Below are positions 54,257-64,000 of a stretch of 64,000 nucleotides of DNA, one piece after another. The notes under the pieces are model-generated. The model searched no databases. It was not told the DNA's origin and saw only the letters and a list, made by a program, of their open reading frames with translations. The translations under genes and the position numbers were made by a program. The stretch comes from Shinisaurus crocodilurus. Taxonomy: Eukaryota; Chordata; Lepidosauria; Squamata; Shinisauridae. The DNA lies in NCBI GenBank assembly GCA_021292165.1, contig CM037876.1, positions 286,290,521 to 286,354,520 of the forward strand. The letters are read 5' to 3'. Every line of letters begins with the position of its first letter. The stretch's first letter is position 1.

Positions 54257-55290
54257 CGATTTCTAAATTTGCATTTCTATACATATAAATTAACACGAGG
54301 ATTTTGTGCAAGCCTATGTCTTCCTTTGTCCCCCTTTTTGGTGCTGCGTAAGTGGCCAACCTAAGAAGTACTGATGAGTGGAGGAACCTTATGTTTTAAC
54401 TTTAAAAATTTATGTTTTAATGACAACATCTGAGGAATACCAAATGCACAAGTTTTAAACCCCAATTAAACAATATTTATTTTGGTGTGTTTTAACGTCT
54501 ATTACCTAACCGGAAATGTTTGTTATAAAGTTTTATGCTTTATCATCCACGCTTGTTCTTGTTATGCTTGACCATCACTGAAACATACTTTGTTGCTATG
54601 TCACCACTTGAAAACACACACACACTCACACACAATCTTGAGAGATTCAATAAAGAAAGATTTTAATCCTCAATCAGCAGGGAGTCAGAGGAAATTACCA
54701 TCCACAACCAACTATGTTCAGCATTTCTTGCCATGAACACGTTCAGCCCCTCACAGATGGCTCTCAAGTTTATGGTCCTTGACTTTGCAGAGATCACAAT
54801 TTAGAACTAAAGCAGAAGGTACCGTCAGAAGTGTTCATGAAGCTTTCAGGCGTAGGTTTTGTAAGATTTGCATTGCTGTTCTTTATATGGAGCAAACCAA
54901 GGGTGCATTACTTGCTCAGTTTACTTAAATTAGAAACAGATTTTTAACTTCTTAGGGCCCAGCATCAGAATTATAGGTACCCAGACTACTGGGCATCTAG
55001 GATTTCTCCAGCACTGAAGATACCATTTGACCACTAACCCAATGCTGGTAGTCAAGTTTGCAACAGTTTCTACCTTAAGCTTAAAAAAAAAAAAAAAAAA
55101 AAAGCTACAGCTCTACCAGGGAAAGAAGTGTTGAACACCCAAATCTTGTCCAATACCCTCTTTATCTGGAAGGCTCTTAACAGCAATTTCTCACCTCCAA
55201 CAATCCCAGTCTGAGGATGCTCAGGTTTTCTTAATCTTTCTTTCCAGGTAGTCTGCTAATCACTAGTGTCCCTTCTGCATAGTCTAAGAA
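54257..55290. other. Unassigned intronic sequence
   Basis: Holds a poly(A) run at 55082-55103. No exon recognised. Confidence 0.45.
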
Positions 55291-55430
55291 CAGCCTTCAC
55301 CAAACCTGGTGCCCTCCAGATGTGCCGGATACGACTCCCATCACTGCCAGCCAGCATGCCCAATGGGACCTGGGAAGTGATGAGAGCTGTAGTCCAACAT
55401 ATCTGGTGAGCACCAAAGTAGGGAAGGCTG
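55291..55430. mobile_element. Palindromic MITE (CAGCCTTC...GAAGGCTG)
   Basis: CAGCCTTCACCAAACCTGGT pairs with GCACCAAAGTAGGGAAGGCTG. Same family as the SINE-split copy at 15340-15612. Confidence 0.78.
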
Positions 55431-55802
55431 TCCAGGAATTTCTCTTTGAACTGTTCTGGTTTTATGCCTGAAGCCATCCAACATATTGTTAGGCCAGTTA
55501 TCAGAACGTGTTTAGATTTGGAGCCCTTTGGGGCCCAAATATACACCTCACACACAAACCCGTGTAATGAAACCCTGATGGCCTGCTTCCTTGCTGCAAC
55601 ACAGTGCTATGAGCCATCTCCAGCAAAGAGATGGCCTGCTACAATCTGGACCAGGGAGAGAAACGGTGGAACCCTCAGTAGCACACTGCAACAAGTTTGC
55701 ATAGCATTTTGAAGATAAAGTCGCACAGATCCGTCACAAATTGGACACCACAATTAAAGCAGTTCCATTAGTAGAGTTGCCCAGGGCACCGTCTGGTCCA
55801 GT
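55431..55802. other. Unassigned intronic sequence
   Basis: No feature recognised. Confidence 0.4.
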
Positions 55803-56003
55803 TATTTATTTATATCCCTTTTTTTTTTCCTGCAAGGACCCCAAGGTGGCTTACATAATCCTCCCCTCCACTTTACTCTCACAACAACCCTGTGAGGTAG
55901 GTTGGGCTGAAAGTCAGTGACTGGCCCAAAGTCACCCAGTGAGCTTCATGGCCGAGTGGGGACTAGAACCCAGATCTCCTGAGTCCCAGTCCATCACTCT
56001 AGC
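55803..56003 (-). mobile_element. Sauria-type tRNA SINE
   Basis: Antisense copy from TTATTTATTTATATCCC to CCAGTCCATCACTCTAGC. The tRNA-like end is cut off by the next MITE half. Confidence 0.85.
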
Positions 56004-56005
56004 CC

Positions 56006-56070
56006 AGTGTTCTCCAACCTTGGGTCCCCAGATGTTTTTGGCCTACAACTCCCAGCATGCCCCAGCCAGC
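56006..56070. mobile_element. Half of a palindromic hAT MITE
   Basis: CAGTGTTCTCCAACCTTGGG through ACAACTCCCAGCATGCCCCA is the left arm of the 16372-16479 family. The right arm is missing and L2 sequence follows. Confidence 0.82.
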
Positions 56071-56667
56071 TATTTTTGGGCAAGGTGCTTGAGCGGGTGG
56101 TTGGTGGTCAACTCCAGGCACTCTTGAATGAAACAGATTATCTAAATCCATTTCAGTCGGGCTTCAGGACTGGTTTTGGAATGGAAACTGCCTTGGTCGC
56201 CCTGTAGGATGACCTTTGCTGGGAGAAGGACAGGGGGAGCGAGACCGTGTTGATTCTCTTGGACCTCTCAGAGGCTTTAGATACCTTCAACCATGGTATA
56301 ATTCTGGATAGGTTGTCTGGGCTGGGAGTTGGAGGCACTGCACTACAGTGGTTCTGCTCCTACTTGGATGGCTGATTCTAGAAGGTGGTGCTGAGGGATT
56401 ATTGCTCTGTGCCTTGGTAGCTATGCTACGGGGTTCCACAGGACTCTATTCTATCCCCCATGAGGTTCAACATCTACATGAAACTGCTACAGGAAAGTTA
56501 TCTGGATATGTGGGCTGAGGTGTAATCAATATGCAGATGACATCCAGTTCTATCTCTCTTTTTCATCAAATTCAAGTGAGGCAGTGGCTGTTCTGAATCA
56601 GTGCCTGGGAATGGTAATGGACTGGATGAGGGCCAATAAGCAGACTCAATCAGGACAAGATGGGGGT

Positions 56668-56885
56668 ACTGTGGCATAGTGGTGAGAATGTTGGACTGGG
56701 ACTCAGGAGATCAGGGTTCTAGTCCCCGCTCGGCCATGAAACTCACTGGGTGACTTTGGGCCAGTCACTGACTCAGCCTAACCTACCGCACAGGGTTGTT
56801 GTGAGGATAAAATGGAGAGGACTGTGTAAGCCACCTTGGGTTCCTTGCAGGAAAAAAGGTGGGGTATAAATATAATAAATAATAA
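56668..56885 (+). mobile_element. Sauria-type tRNA SINE inside L2
   Basis: GTGGCATAGTGGTGAGAATG, TAGTCCCCGCTCGGCCATGA, GACTTTGGGCCAGTCACTGA and GGTGGGGTATAAATATAATA. L2 coding sequence resumes at once on its right. Confidence 0.92.
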
Positions 56886-57075
56886 AATACTGTTAGTGGG
56901 TGGTTCACCTGCCCAGATGAGTGATATTCAACCTGTTCTGGAGGGTGATGCACTCCCCCTAAAAGATCAGGTTCATCATTTGGGGGTGCTGTTGGATCCA
57001 GCATTGTCACTAGAGGCACAGGTGGACTCGGTGGCATGGTGCACCTTTTATCAGCTTAGGCTGATATACCAACTA

Positions 57076-58068
57076 CAGTAATATCTTGGATTGCAAGTAA
57101 CTTGGTTTGAGAGCGTTTTGCAAGACAAGCAAATTTATATATTGATATACAAGCAACGTCTTGCAATACAAGTACTGTAGTACGGCTTAAATTAAAAATC
57201 TCTGTACAAATTTTGGGGGGGGGGGATTTCGTTTTGATATAAGAGTGTTTTGGATTACAAGCACGTTCCCGGAACAAATTATCAGGGATGTTGAAGAGCC
57301 CTTGGTCTCGAGTCACGAGTTGAGTCACGAGTCTTTGGACCCGAGTCTCGAGTCCGAGTCCGAGTCCTTGGTCCAAAATGGTGACTCACGAGTCACGAGT
57401 CCTGAGTCACTCCCAAAACTGACTCCACGAGTCCCTATTAAAATCAATGGGGTTTCCCCCCAACAAAATAAGGCTACTTCAGATGTGTGGCTTAAATAAA
57501 TTCTAGGCACAAGTGTGCCTTTTTATTTCAAAACTCTGCAACTGATTTTGGCAAGAACAGACCAGGCAGACAAACCCAAAATAACCAGGCAGGCAGAGAA
57601 GGCAGGGAACCCCAAAGCAGGCAGGCAGAGGCCTTTGTCTTGGACAATTCAACTGTTGAACAGGATCTAGAAGAGACCAGGCAGGCAAAGGAGGCTGGGA
57701 ACCCCAAACAGGCAGGCAGAGGCAGCCAAACCCAAAATGTCTGACCCTAACCCAAACCCCCCACAACAACACATCAATCAAAATAAATCTCAACACATCG
57801 TTGGGGCTGAGCTCCTGGTAGCTGTCCATAGTGGCCGAGCAGCGGCGCGCCTCGCTTCCATGCGCTCTTCACATGGCCCAGCCAGAAGACTCGTCAACAG
57901 CCCAGGGATGTTGACGAGTCTTTAGTCTCGAGTCCCGAGTCCCATTAAAAATATTGGGACTCGAGTCCGAGTCGAGTCAGAGGGGGGACTCAGTCCGACT
58001 CACGAGTCGAGTCCTCAAGTCCGAGTCCCCATCCCTGCAAATTATGCTCTCAATCCAAGGCATGACTG
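57076..58068. mobile_element. Tigger/pogo-like MITE, copy 3, split by a hAT element
   Basis: CAGTAATATCTTGGATTGC at the left and CAATCCAAGGCATGACTG at the right, with TA on both flanks. The MITE body (57076-57282 and 58038-58068) matches copies 1 and 2 once the insert is removed. Confidence 0.9.
57283..58037. mobile_element. CGAGTC-rich non-autonomous hAT element with 8-bp TSD
   Basis: The ends CAGGGATGTTGA and CCCCATCCCTG are inverted. The flanks CAAATTAT at 57275-57282 and 58038-58045 are an exact 8-bp duplication. Subterminal regions are packed with CGAGTC/GACTCG motifs on both strands. A second internal CAGGGATGTTGACGAGTC at 57904 suggests a nested or duplicated end. Confidence 0.92.
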
Positions 58069-58937
58069 TACACACTTACCTGGGCAGGGATAGCCTAGCT
58101 AGTTATCAATGCTCTGGTAACCTGTTTTCTGGATTACTGCAATGCATTATATGTGGGGCTGCTTTTGAAAATGGTCCGGAAACTTCAGCTGGTCCAAAAT
58201 AGGGTAGCGAGATTGTTAACGGGGACTGACCAACTTGATCATATTATGCCAGTACTTTTTCATCTGCACTGGCTGCCAGTTCATGTCTGGGCCCAATTCA
58301 AAGTGCTAGTATTAAAATTCAAAGCCCTAAACAGCTTGGGGCCAGGTTACCTGAAGGATCATATCCTCCCCTATATACCTGCCCAGACTCTAAGATCATC
58401 TTCAGTGGTCCTTCTCCAGGAGCCCCTGCCAAAGGAAGTGAAGTGGGTGGCTACTAAGAAGAGGGCATTTTCTGTTGTGGCACCCTGATTGTGGAAGGAG
58501 TTTCCTAGAGAGGCTCATCTGACACCTACATTGTGCTCTTTCCAGCACCAGGTGAAGACCTACCAATTTTCCCAGGCATTTTAGTCTTTCAGTTTCTGTT
58601 TCAAATCTGTTACTGTATTTTAATCTTTGCACTGCTGCTAGGTTTTACTTTGGTTTTTACTTCTATTTCATGCTGTAGTTTTAAACTTTTATAGTATACC
58701 TTATGATACACTTTATGGTTTTAATTCCTGTGAACTGCCCAGAGAGCTTTGGCTATTGGGTGGTATAGAAATGTAATAAATAAAATAATTTCATTAAATC
58801 AAACTATTTTCAAATGCATCTAGACCGCAAGGCTCAGCTCTTTAGTCAACAAGTCTTAAAAGCTTTCCTTTATTTGCACAACTAGAGAACATTCTTCTTT
58901 TGTTTTCCTTACACTTTGAACCCAAATACTATTAGTA

Positions 58938-59502
58938 GTTGTAGGCGATCATTCGTGACCGAGTAAGATTATCTTCCAGGATAAAATTACAAAAAGAAAA
59001 TTATAAAAGGAGGAAATTCTAAAAAAATGTGTAGACTCTAGCGATGGGTCCGTAAGTGACTGTGGAGGCCAATTCTAGATCCACACAGCTTCCCACAGTG
59101 AGGACACAGGTTACCAGATGGAAGATGGTCCTGTAAAGGATTCGTTTGATGTGCTTTTCGCTTAGCACATTTCTCCCTTTCACCTGGCACTTGGGCTTCT
59201 TCAAAGTCCATGGAACCTTTGTGAAAGGCCAACCTCCATTTAGATCGTTCATGGGCCAGAGCTTCCCAGTTTTCGATGTTTATATTGCATTTTTTTAGAT
59301 TAGTCTTAAGAACATCTTTAAACCTCTTATACTGACCACCGATATTCCGCTTTCCATCCTTGAGTTGGGAATAAAGTAACTGCTTTGGGAGACGGCAGTC
59401 AGACATTCGAACAACATGACCAGTCCATTGAAGTTGGCATTGAAGGATCATTTTTTCAACGCTAGTAGTCTTTGCTTCTTCCGTACACTGACATTTGTTC
59501 AT
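58938..59502 (-). mobile_element. Zinc-finger LINE, 5' truncated copy
   Basis: Antisense. Same 3' end as 19350-19506, but with about 20 extra A-rich bases at 58985-59008. It is 5' truncated at about 59502. Confidence 0.85.
59038..59502 (-). pseudogene. Zinc-finger LINE ORF, C-terminal 150 codons
   Basis: Translation has EEAKTTSVEKMILQCQLQW, GHVVRMSDCRLPKQLLY and GGQYKRFKDVLKTNLKKC, and ends CPHCGKLCGSRIGLHSHLR, nearly identical to the end of the 19433-20398 frame. Only the post-RT region and the C2H2 finger remain. Compared with the 19.4-kb copy it differs at scattered residues, so the two are separate insertions rather than a local duplication. Not functional. Confidence 0.8.
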
Positions 59503-61054
59503 ACACTATTAGCTCAATCCCAGTGATGTTTTTTCTATCCATACTTCAGCTGATTCTCTCATAGCAATGTAAATAAGTAGCTGGTATTCAGCAAGAGAGC
59601 ATCAGGCGAGGGGGAAATTGGAGTCTCTCTACTAACAATTGAAATAATGACTTTTTGGCATAAGATTAGAATGGCCTTTCTGGTATGGGATAAGTAAACC
59701 AAGTTTGAACTGAAAATTTTCTAATCTCTACGTAACTTGCGCATTAGGGTATTTTGTTGTATCAGCTGGGGATTGGACTTGAGGGCTTCTGACATCCCTA
59801 CCAACTCTATGATTTTCAGAAAAGTGCAAGCAGAGATTGTCCAAGTTAAAAGCAGTATCACTAGGTTCTATTCTATTTTAAACCATTCCATTTGCACTAC
59901 ACATGCAAACTAATCAATTAAATGAAAATATTGATAGCACCTCCACCTCCAATTTGTCAAAGTCACAGAGACAATCCCTACTGCGCAGCCATAACGTATC
60001 CCTTTAAAAATATATATTATTTCTTCCCCCACTTGCTATTAGGACCCTTTAGGGTTGACAACAGTCATAGAGAAAGGGACACCTATCCATTTATAAGCCC
60101 ATCCTAGGGTCAGCAACATGGTGCCCACAGGCATTATTGCACACACACCCAGGCACCTCTGTAGGTCCCCTGTATCTCCCTTCTTTTTTTAAATTGGATT
60201 TTGTGAAGCTTTTGTTTTTCTTTAACCTTCGGCACTCTAAACCTTGGGCACCCTACCATCTTCCTTTCCTTTCCCTCTCCCAGAATGCCTCTGGGCCACA
60301 TGTGGACCCAGAACACGTTCCTCCTGACTACTTTAGACCAGGAGTTCCACGCTGCACCCTATAATCTGTACATCTTTGTATATTTTCATACTTTACCTTG
60401 TAGCTTTTATTACTTTGCATAATTTTATGCAATTTTGTTCCTAATTGCTGGAAATCTTGTTTAGTCACCACTCTGAGTGCTGAGATTTCAGAAGGTAACA
60501 CCCACACATGTTCAAGCATGTCTTCACAATCATAAGTACTAGAACGACTTATATTTTTAATACATATAAAATTTTCAGAGCTGAAAAATCCAGGGCAGCT
60601 GAATTCTGCCTGCAGCACCACATTCTACACTGCTACATAATATCAACACACTGAGCTTGGGGTATGGCCCTTCATTTTGATTCAGTACTCATTGTTTATC
60701 TATTTATTATTTAAAATATTTTTAGGTCTCCCAAGGCGGCTTACAACATTAAAATTCATATAAACCAATACACTGATAAGGCAGCAAATATTCATTCATA
60801 AGACACAAGCAATAAAACATTACTAAAAGCCTATGACATAATTGCAGCTACAGAGCAAAACAGTTCAATGAAAACTAGCCAGGAGAAGGTCAGAGTAAAC
60901 AAGTAAGTTTTCAGGCCTTCCTAAAAGCCTGCAGTGCCGGGCATTGACCACCTCATTTGCCGCATGTACCTAGAGCAGCAGTTATCAAATTCTGATAAAT
61001 AAGCAAATAAGAGAGTTATTAACTGATTGTGTCTGATCTCCTGTATTATTACTA
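59503..61054. other. Mostly unassigned intronic sequence
   Basis: A short CR1 tail-like piece (GGGATTGGACTTGAGGGC, CCAACTCTATGATT) lies at 59765-59815. A retroposon tail (GTCTCCCAAGGCGGCTTACA) lies at 60700-60770. No exon recognised. Confidence 0.45.
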
Positions 61055-61222
61055 CCGTATTTTTCCGTCTATAAGATGCCCCCATGTATAAGACGCCCCC
61101 CACTGGGCAGTTTCGCAACCAGGCGGTTTTCTCCTCGGCTTACTTCCGTGTATAAGACGACCCTCAATTTCTAGTCTAACAATTTTAGGAAAAAGTATAG
61201 TCTTATACATGGAAAAATACTG
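61055..61222. mobile_element. TA-flanked palindromic MITE (Tc1/mariner-like)
   Basis: CCGTATTTTTCCGTCTATAA at the left pairs with TCTTATACATGGAAAAATACTG at the right. TA occurs on both flanks (61053-61054, 61223-61224). Internal repeats of TATAAGACG-type sequence. Confidence 0.85.
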
Positions 61223-61224
61223 TA

Positions 61225-62479
61225 TCTGTTTGTTAGCAACTATGAGAGCATTTGTGCTGAAGGCTGTAGGATATAAACGTAAATAAATAAAATCCCCCCC
61301 CCCATGAACTCCCTGCCTCACCACCCCACACCCCTGGAGGGCTTAAATCTTTGGGAGATAGATGGATGGAGCACACACAAGTGCATGAGAAATGATTGGA
61401 GCATCTTTACATAAAAGCATGAAGCTTATTCATTTGTTAAAGTCAAGTTTTTGGGAGGCACGTATACCACCTTTACCCCCAAAAGGAACTGAGGTCAGAC
61501 TTGCAAATTCCAAGCAAAATGTGCCCTTTAATTGAGCTGTTGGCATGCCAAAAAACCCACAACAACACACACAAACAAAACACCCTCCTCCGTATTCTAG
61601 GGGTCTGGCTTTACAACATCATTCAAACCTTGCTTGGCTTGGAGGGCTTCCAATCGAGTCTATGTATATGTTACTGGATGTGTATTTTATAAGCTCCCTT
61701 TCGTTGGATATATTCTGCTCTTTACTCAGTCCACTAATGTTTCACACAAAAATAAACCCCTCAACATTTCATAAAACAAGTGTTGCCTGGCAACAATGAG
61801 TACAAACTGGTTTCAGCAGTATTGCACTTCGACTGAGGACACTTTGTAGCTTTTTGATGAATCCAGCTATTTTAAAAAGGAAGAGATTTCCCCCTGTTCC
61901 TTTTATTAAAGCAGTAATTTAAGAACATGACAAAATTCATATTTTCCTTTAATGTCCATCAACATACTACGGTATAACAACTGAATTTTGCACAATGTAG
62001 TGATTTAAAACAAACACCTATTTTTCAGTTTCTATTGCTCTTTCACTATCTATCAAACTACGTATTAGTTATATTAGCTTATCCAAGAACTTTGCTCCAG
62101 TAAGACCTTGTTTCTGGTTCCATCTCCCACCCCCACCCAAAATATGGCAGGTGGGTACCCAGGACAGGGCCTTTTCGGCTATGGCACCCAAGATATATAG
62201 CCTCTGTAGGAAGATTTGCCCAACCCCATCACTGCCCACTTCTGTATGGACAGTGGCCTATTTTATTTCTGCAAACTTTTGCAGATTATTGCTCTCCAAT
62301 TATTTTAGCTTCTCCTTCTTTTTTAGCTGTTTCCAATCTGTTTTATTGGATAATTGTAATTTGCTATTGGTTTTTATGATTGTTTGTTTTGTTTTCTTGC
62401 CCTGTAAGACAACTTGAATATTTTATAGAAAGGCAGGATATATACATTTTTAAAATAAACATAGTCTCATTTACTCAAC
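61225..62479. other. Unassigned intronic sequence
   Basis: No exon recognised. An L2-like piece (TACCCAGGACAGGGCCTTTT) near 62150-62460 probably belongs to a decayed LINE tail. Confidence 0.4.
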
Positions 62480-62838
62480 CCTTCTCACCAATTAAGGTGA
62501 GGTGGGTGGCAGTGGCTGCTAGAGGGAGGGCCTTATCAGTGGTGGTGCCCAAGTTATGGAATGTCCTTCCCAGAAAGGTTCACTTGGTGCCTACACTGTG
62601 GTCTTTTCAGCACCACATCAAGAACTGTTTATTCTCTCAGGCTTTTAGATCCTTGCACTGCTACTATCCTCTGCCTTTGGTTTTACCTTGGTTTTATTCT
62701 GTGGCTGTTTTAATCTTGTTTAGATTGTACATTGTTTTATTATATTTATGTATTTTATGGTTTTCAACCTTTATTTTGTGAATTGCCCAAATGGCTTCGA
62801 CTTCTGGGCGGTACAGAAATGCAGTAAGTGAATCATCA
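62480..62838 (+). mobile_element. L2 LINE 3' end
   Basis: GGCAGTGGCTGCTAGAGGGA, GGAATGTCCTTCCCAGAAAG and GGTGCCTACACTGTGGTC follow the L2 C-terminus. The end is GGCGGTACAGAAATGCAGTA. Confidence 0.8.
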
Positions 62839-63084
62839 TCATCTTAAAGAACGGAACTGCACCTCTTAAAATACCACATGGATACTTTTTAAGTGTTCCT
62901 CATAGCTTCTGAACAAAAAGCATGTTTTGGGGCAAAGTAAAATCGAAAGGTTCACAGCAGCCCATATGTTAGGATGAAGGGAAGATCTGTGAATACCTCT
63001 GATATCCCCATCCCACTTCCCCACCCCAACCCTGCCTCTCTGCCAAAAGAAAAGTTACTTGGGCTCAGAGCATGAGTGACTTGC

Positions 63085-63352
63085 AAGCAATGCCAGCTCC
63101 AGGGTTTTGAGGGCCCTTCAACGGGCCTCCTCCCTCAGCGAGCCTATGGCAGTGGCATCTATTTCTCCACATTCTCACCACCAAGGTGGTCTGGGCCTGA
63201 GCGAGAGGCAGGTGAACAAGCAGGCTGCAATGGTGAAGAGGAGGAGCAACTCCAGGGGGACTCTTGTCATTGGGCTCCTATTGGGGTGTGGGCCTCTAGC
63301 AAGTGCCCAACCATGCTTCCCCTTGACGCTGTCCTGCTTGCAAGGCACTGAG
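63085..63352 (+). repeat. Unclassified interspersed repeat, copy 2
   Basis: GCCAGCTCCAGGGTTTTGAG, GGGCCTGAGCGAGAGGCAGG and GAAGAGGAGGAGCAA match the inverted copy at 12610-12945. Confidence 0.5.
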
Positions 63353-63513
63353 AATCAGGAATTGCTGGGGATATGGGAGCTCCACAGTGTCATGTGCATA
63401 TGAAAGCAGCAGCGAGGAGGAAAAACAAGCCTGTATTGAGCTTTATTATAATCTTCTGTACATGGGTGCTGCACTACCAGTGCAAATGAATCATACCTTT
63501 GCTGCTTTGTTTT

Positions 63514-63539
63514 ATTGTGTGTGTGTGTGTGTGTGTGTT
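63514..63539. repeat. (GT)n microsatellite
   Basis: About 12 uninterrupted GT units, followed by a T-run. Confidence 0.95.
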
Positions 63540-63894
63540 GTTTTTTTTAATTAACTTCGAGATCTTCTAAATTCTGCAAACTCAGGGATGAACAGGCTAC
63601 ACAGAATATTGTAAGAAGAGAGAAACAGAATACAGACAGAGTTGTATTTTATGTTACAGTCTGTTGGTTGTTGTCAGCAATACGAGGAAGCTTCTACCAA
63701 GCTTAGCTCAGCAGGATACAATCCGGGAATGCGAACAAAAAGTCAAAAGCAGCTTATGCTTAATGCAGATATACCTCCTACCAGTTCATTAAGTGTCCAA
63801 TGTATTGCAATTCAGAAGCATCTACCCTCAGTCCACAAGGAGCTGGTCATTTTCTGAAGTAACTGGAGTGAAGAGTTCCAATTAATTCTTTTAC

Positions 63895-64000
63895 GGGCGC
63901 AATCCTATGCAGGTTTAGACTGAAAAAAGTCCTATAACTCCCAACATTCCCCAGCCAGCTGCCTTGGGAATGCTGGGAGTTATAGGACTTTTTTCAGTCT
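63895..64000. mobile_element. Palindromic MITE cut by the window edge
   Basis: AGACTGAAAAAAGTCCTATA on the left pairs with TATAGGACTTTTTTCAGTCT at the very end. The core GGGAATGCTGGGAGTTATAG is as in 17258-17387. Confidence 0.8.

Larger units (their letters stand above)
56075..58490 (+). pseudogene. L2 reverse transcriptase ORF, broken and interrupted
   Basis: Fragments in several frames follow the L2 order. They are GKVLERVVGGQLQALLNETD and NPFQSGFRTGFGMETALVAL (56080-56205), ILLDLSEALDT (about 56250), QYADDIQFYLS with the catalytic YADD (about 56528-56560), and VLEGDALPLKDQVHHLGVLLD (56935-57000). After the insertions come KLQLVQNRVARLLTG, FHLHWLPVHVWAQFKVLVL, FKALNSLGPGYL and KRAFSVVAP (58175-58488). 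The endonuclease domain is absent. Stops and frameshifts plus three insertions make it dead. It was a non-LTR reverse transcriptase for target-primed integration. Confidence 0.85.
56071..58787 (+). mobile_element. L2 LINE, interrupted by three nested elements
   Basis: Sense L2 body in pieces: 56071-56667, 56886-57075 and 58069-58787, ending GCTATTGGGTGGTATAGAAA and TGTAATAAATAAA. The gaps hold a Sauria SINE and a Tigger-like MITE that itself contains a hAT element. Confidence 0.9.
4381..64000 (-). other. ITPK1: Inferred ITPK1 upstream intron (minus strand)
   Basis: No further host exon is recognisable upstream (higher coordinates) of the ITPK1 exon at 4255-4380. The long open frames here are LINE reverse transcriptase pieces or chance frames. 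A very long intron at this point would fit the large size of vertebrate ITPK1, but a small or untranslated exon could be missed by eye. Confidence 0.6.

Noticed and set aside
57325..57829. Minus-strand frames within the CGAGTC region
   Set aside because: They translate the repeated motif and the interior of a non-autonomous hAT element.

Overview
The window looks like vertebrate nuclear DNA from a squamate, most likely a lizard. It is intron-like, saturated with repeats and almost free of host coding sequence. The host assignment rests on the repeats: many Sauria-type tRNA SINEs, CR1 and L2 LINEs, a LINE with a C-terminal zinc finger, an L1 ORF2 tail, and many short palindromic hAT and Tc1/mariner-like MITEs. 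I cannot name the genus.

One host exon is clear. On the minus strand, 4255-4380 encodes 42 in-frame codons matching inositol-tetrakisphosphate 1-kinase (ITPK1, about residues 41-82 of the human protein), with a textbook acceptor and donor. I read everything from 4381 to 64000 as upstream intron of ITPK1 (transcription runs right to left) and 1-4254 as the next downstream intron. No other ITPK1 exon was recognised by eye.

Layout. 0-4 kb: a degraded LINE, then the ITPK1 exon. 4.7-10.9 kb: SINEs, a 195-bp exact duplication (4896-5090 and 8142-8336) and a 580-bp palindromic element. 13-21.5 kb: zinc-finger LINE copies, MITEs with 8-bp target duplications, a 5S-rRNA-derived SINE, a pogo/Tigger-like MITE and an L2 tail. 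22-24.5 kb: fold-back repeats. 25.77-28.19 kb: a broken DNA transposon with inverted repeats of about 230 bp and a transposon protein remnant carrying two single-base frameshifts. 30-38 kb: hAT relic, CR1, an LTR-like block with a 40-bp minisatellite, and an L1 copy with a 32-bp palindrome at its 5' junction. 39.4-40.85 kb: a young-looking CR1 with an open reading frame and candidate target duplication. 41.3-43 kb: a GC-rich island. 44.4-46.3 kb: a hairpin-rich hAT element inside a CR1. 48.1-49.0 kb: a 5S-SINE cluster rearranged by templated insertion. 56-58.8 kb: an L2 holding a SINE and a Tigger-like MITE, the latter split by a hAT element. 58.9-64 kb: more LINE tails and MITEs.

Most long open frames here are LINE fragments or chance frames in low-complexity or GC-rich DNA. 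The strongest candidates for something little described are the 25.77-28.19 kb transposon, the 5S-SINE with CR1 tail and its rearranged cluster, and the hairpin-rich hAT element.
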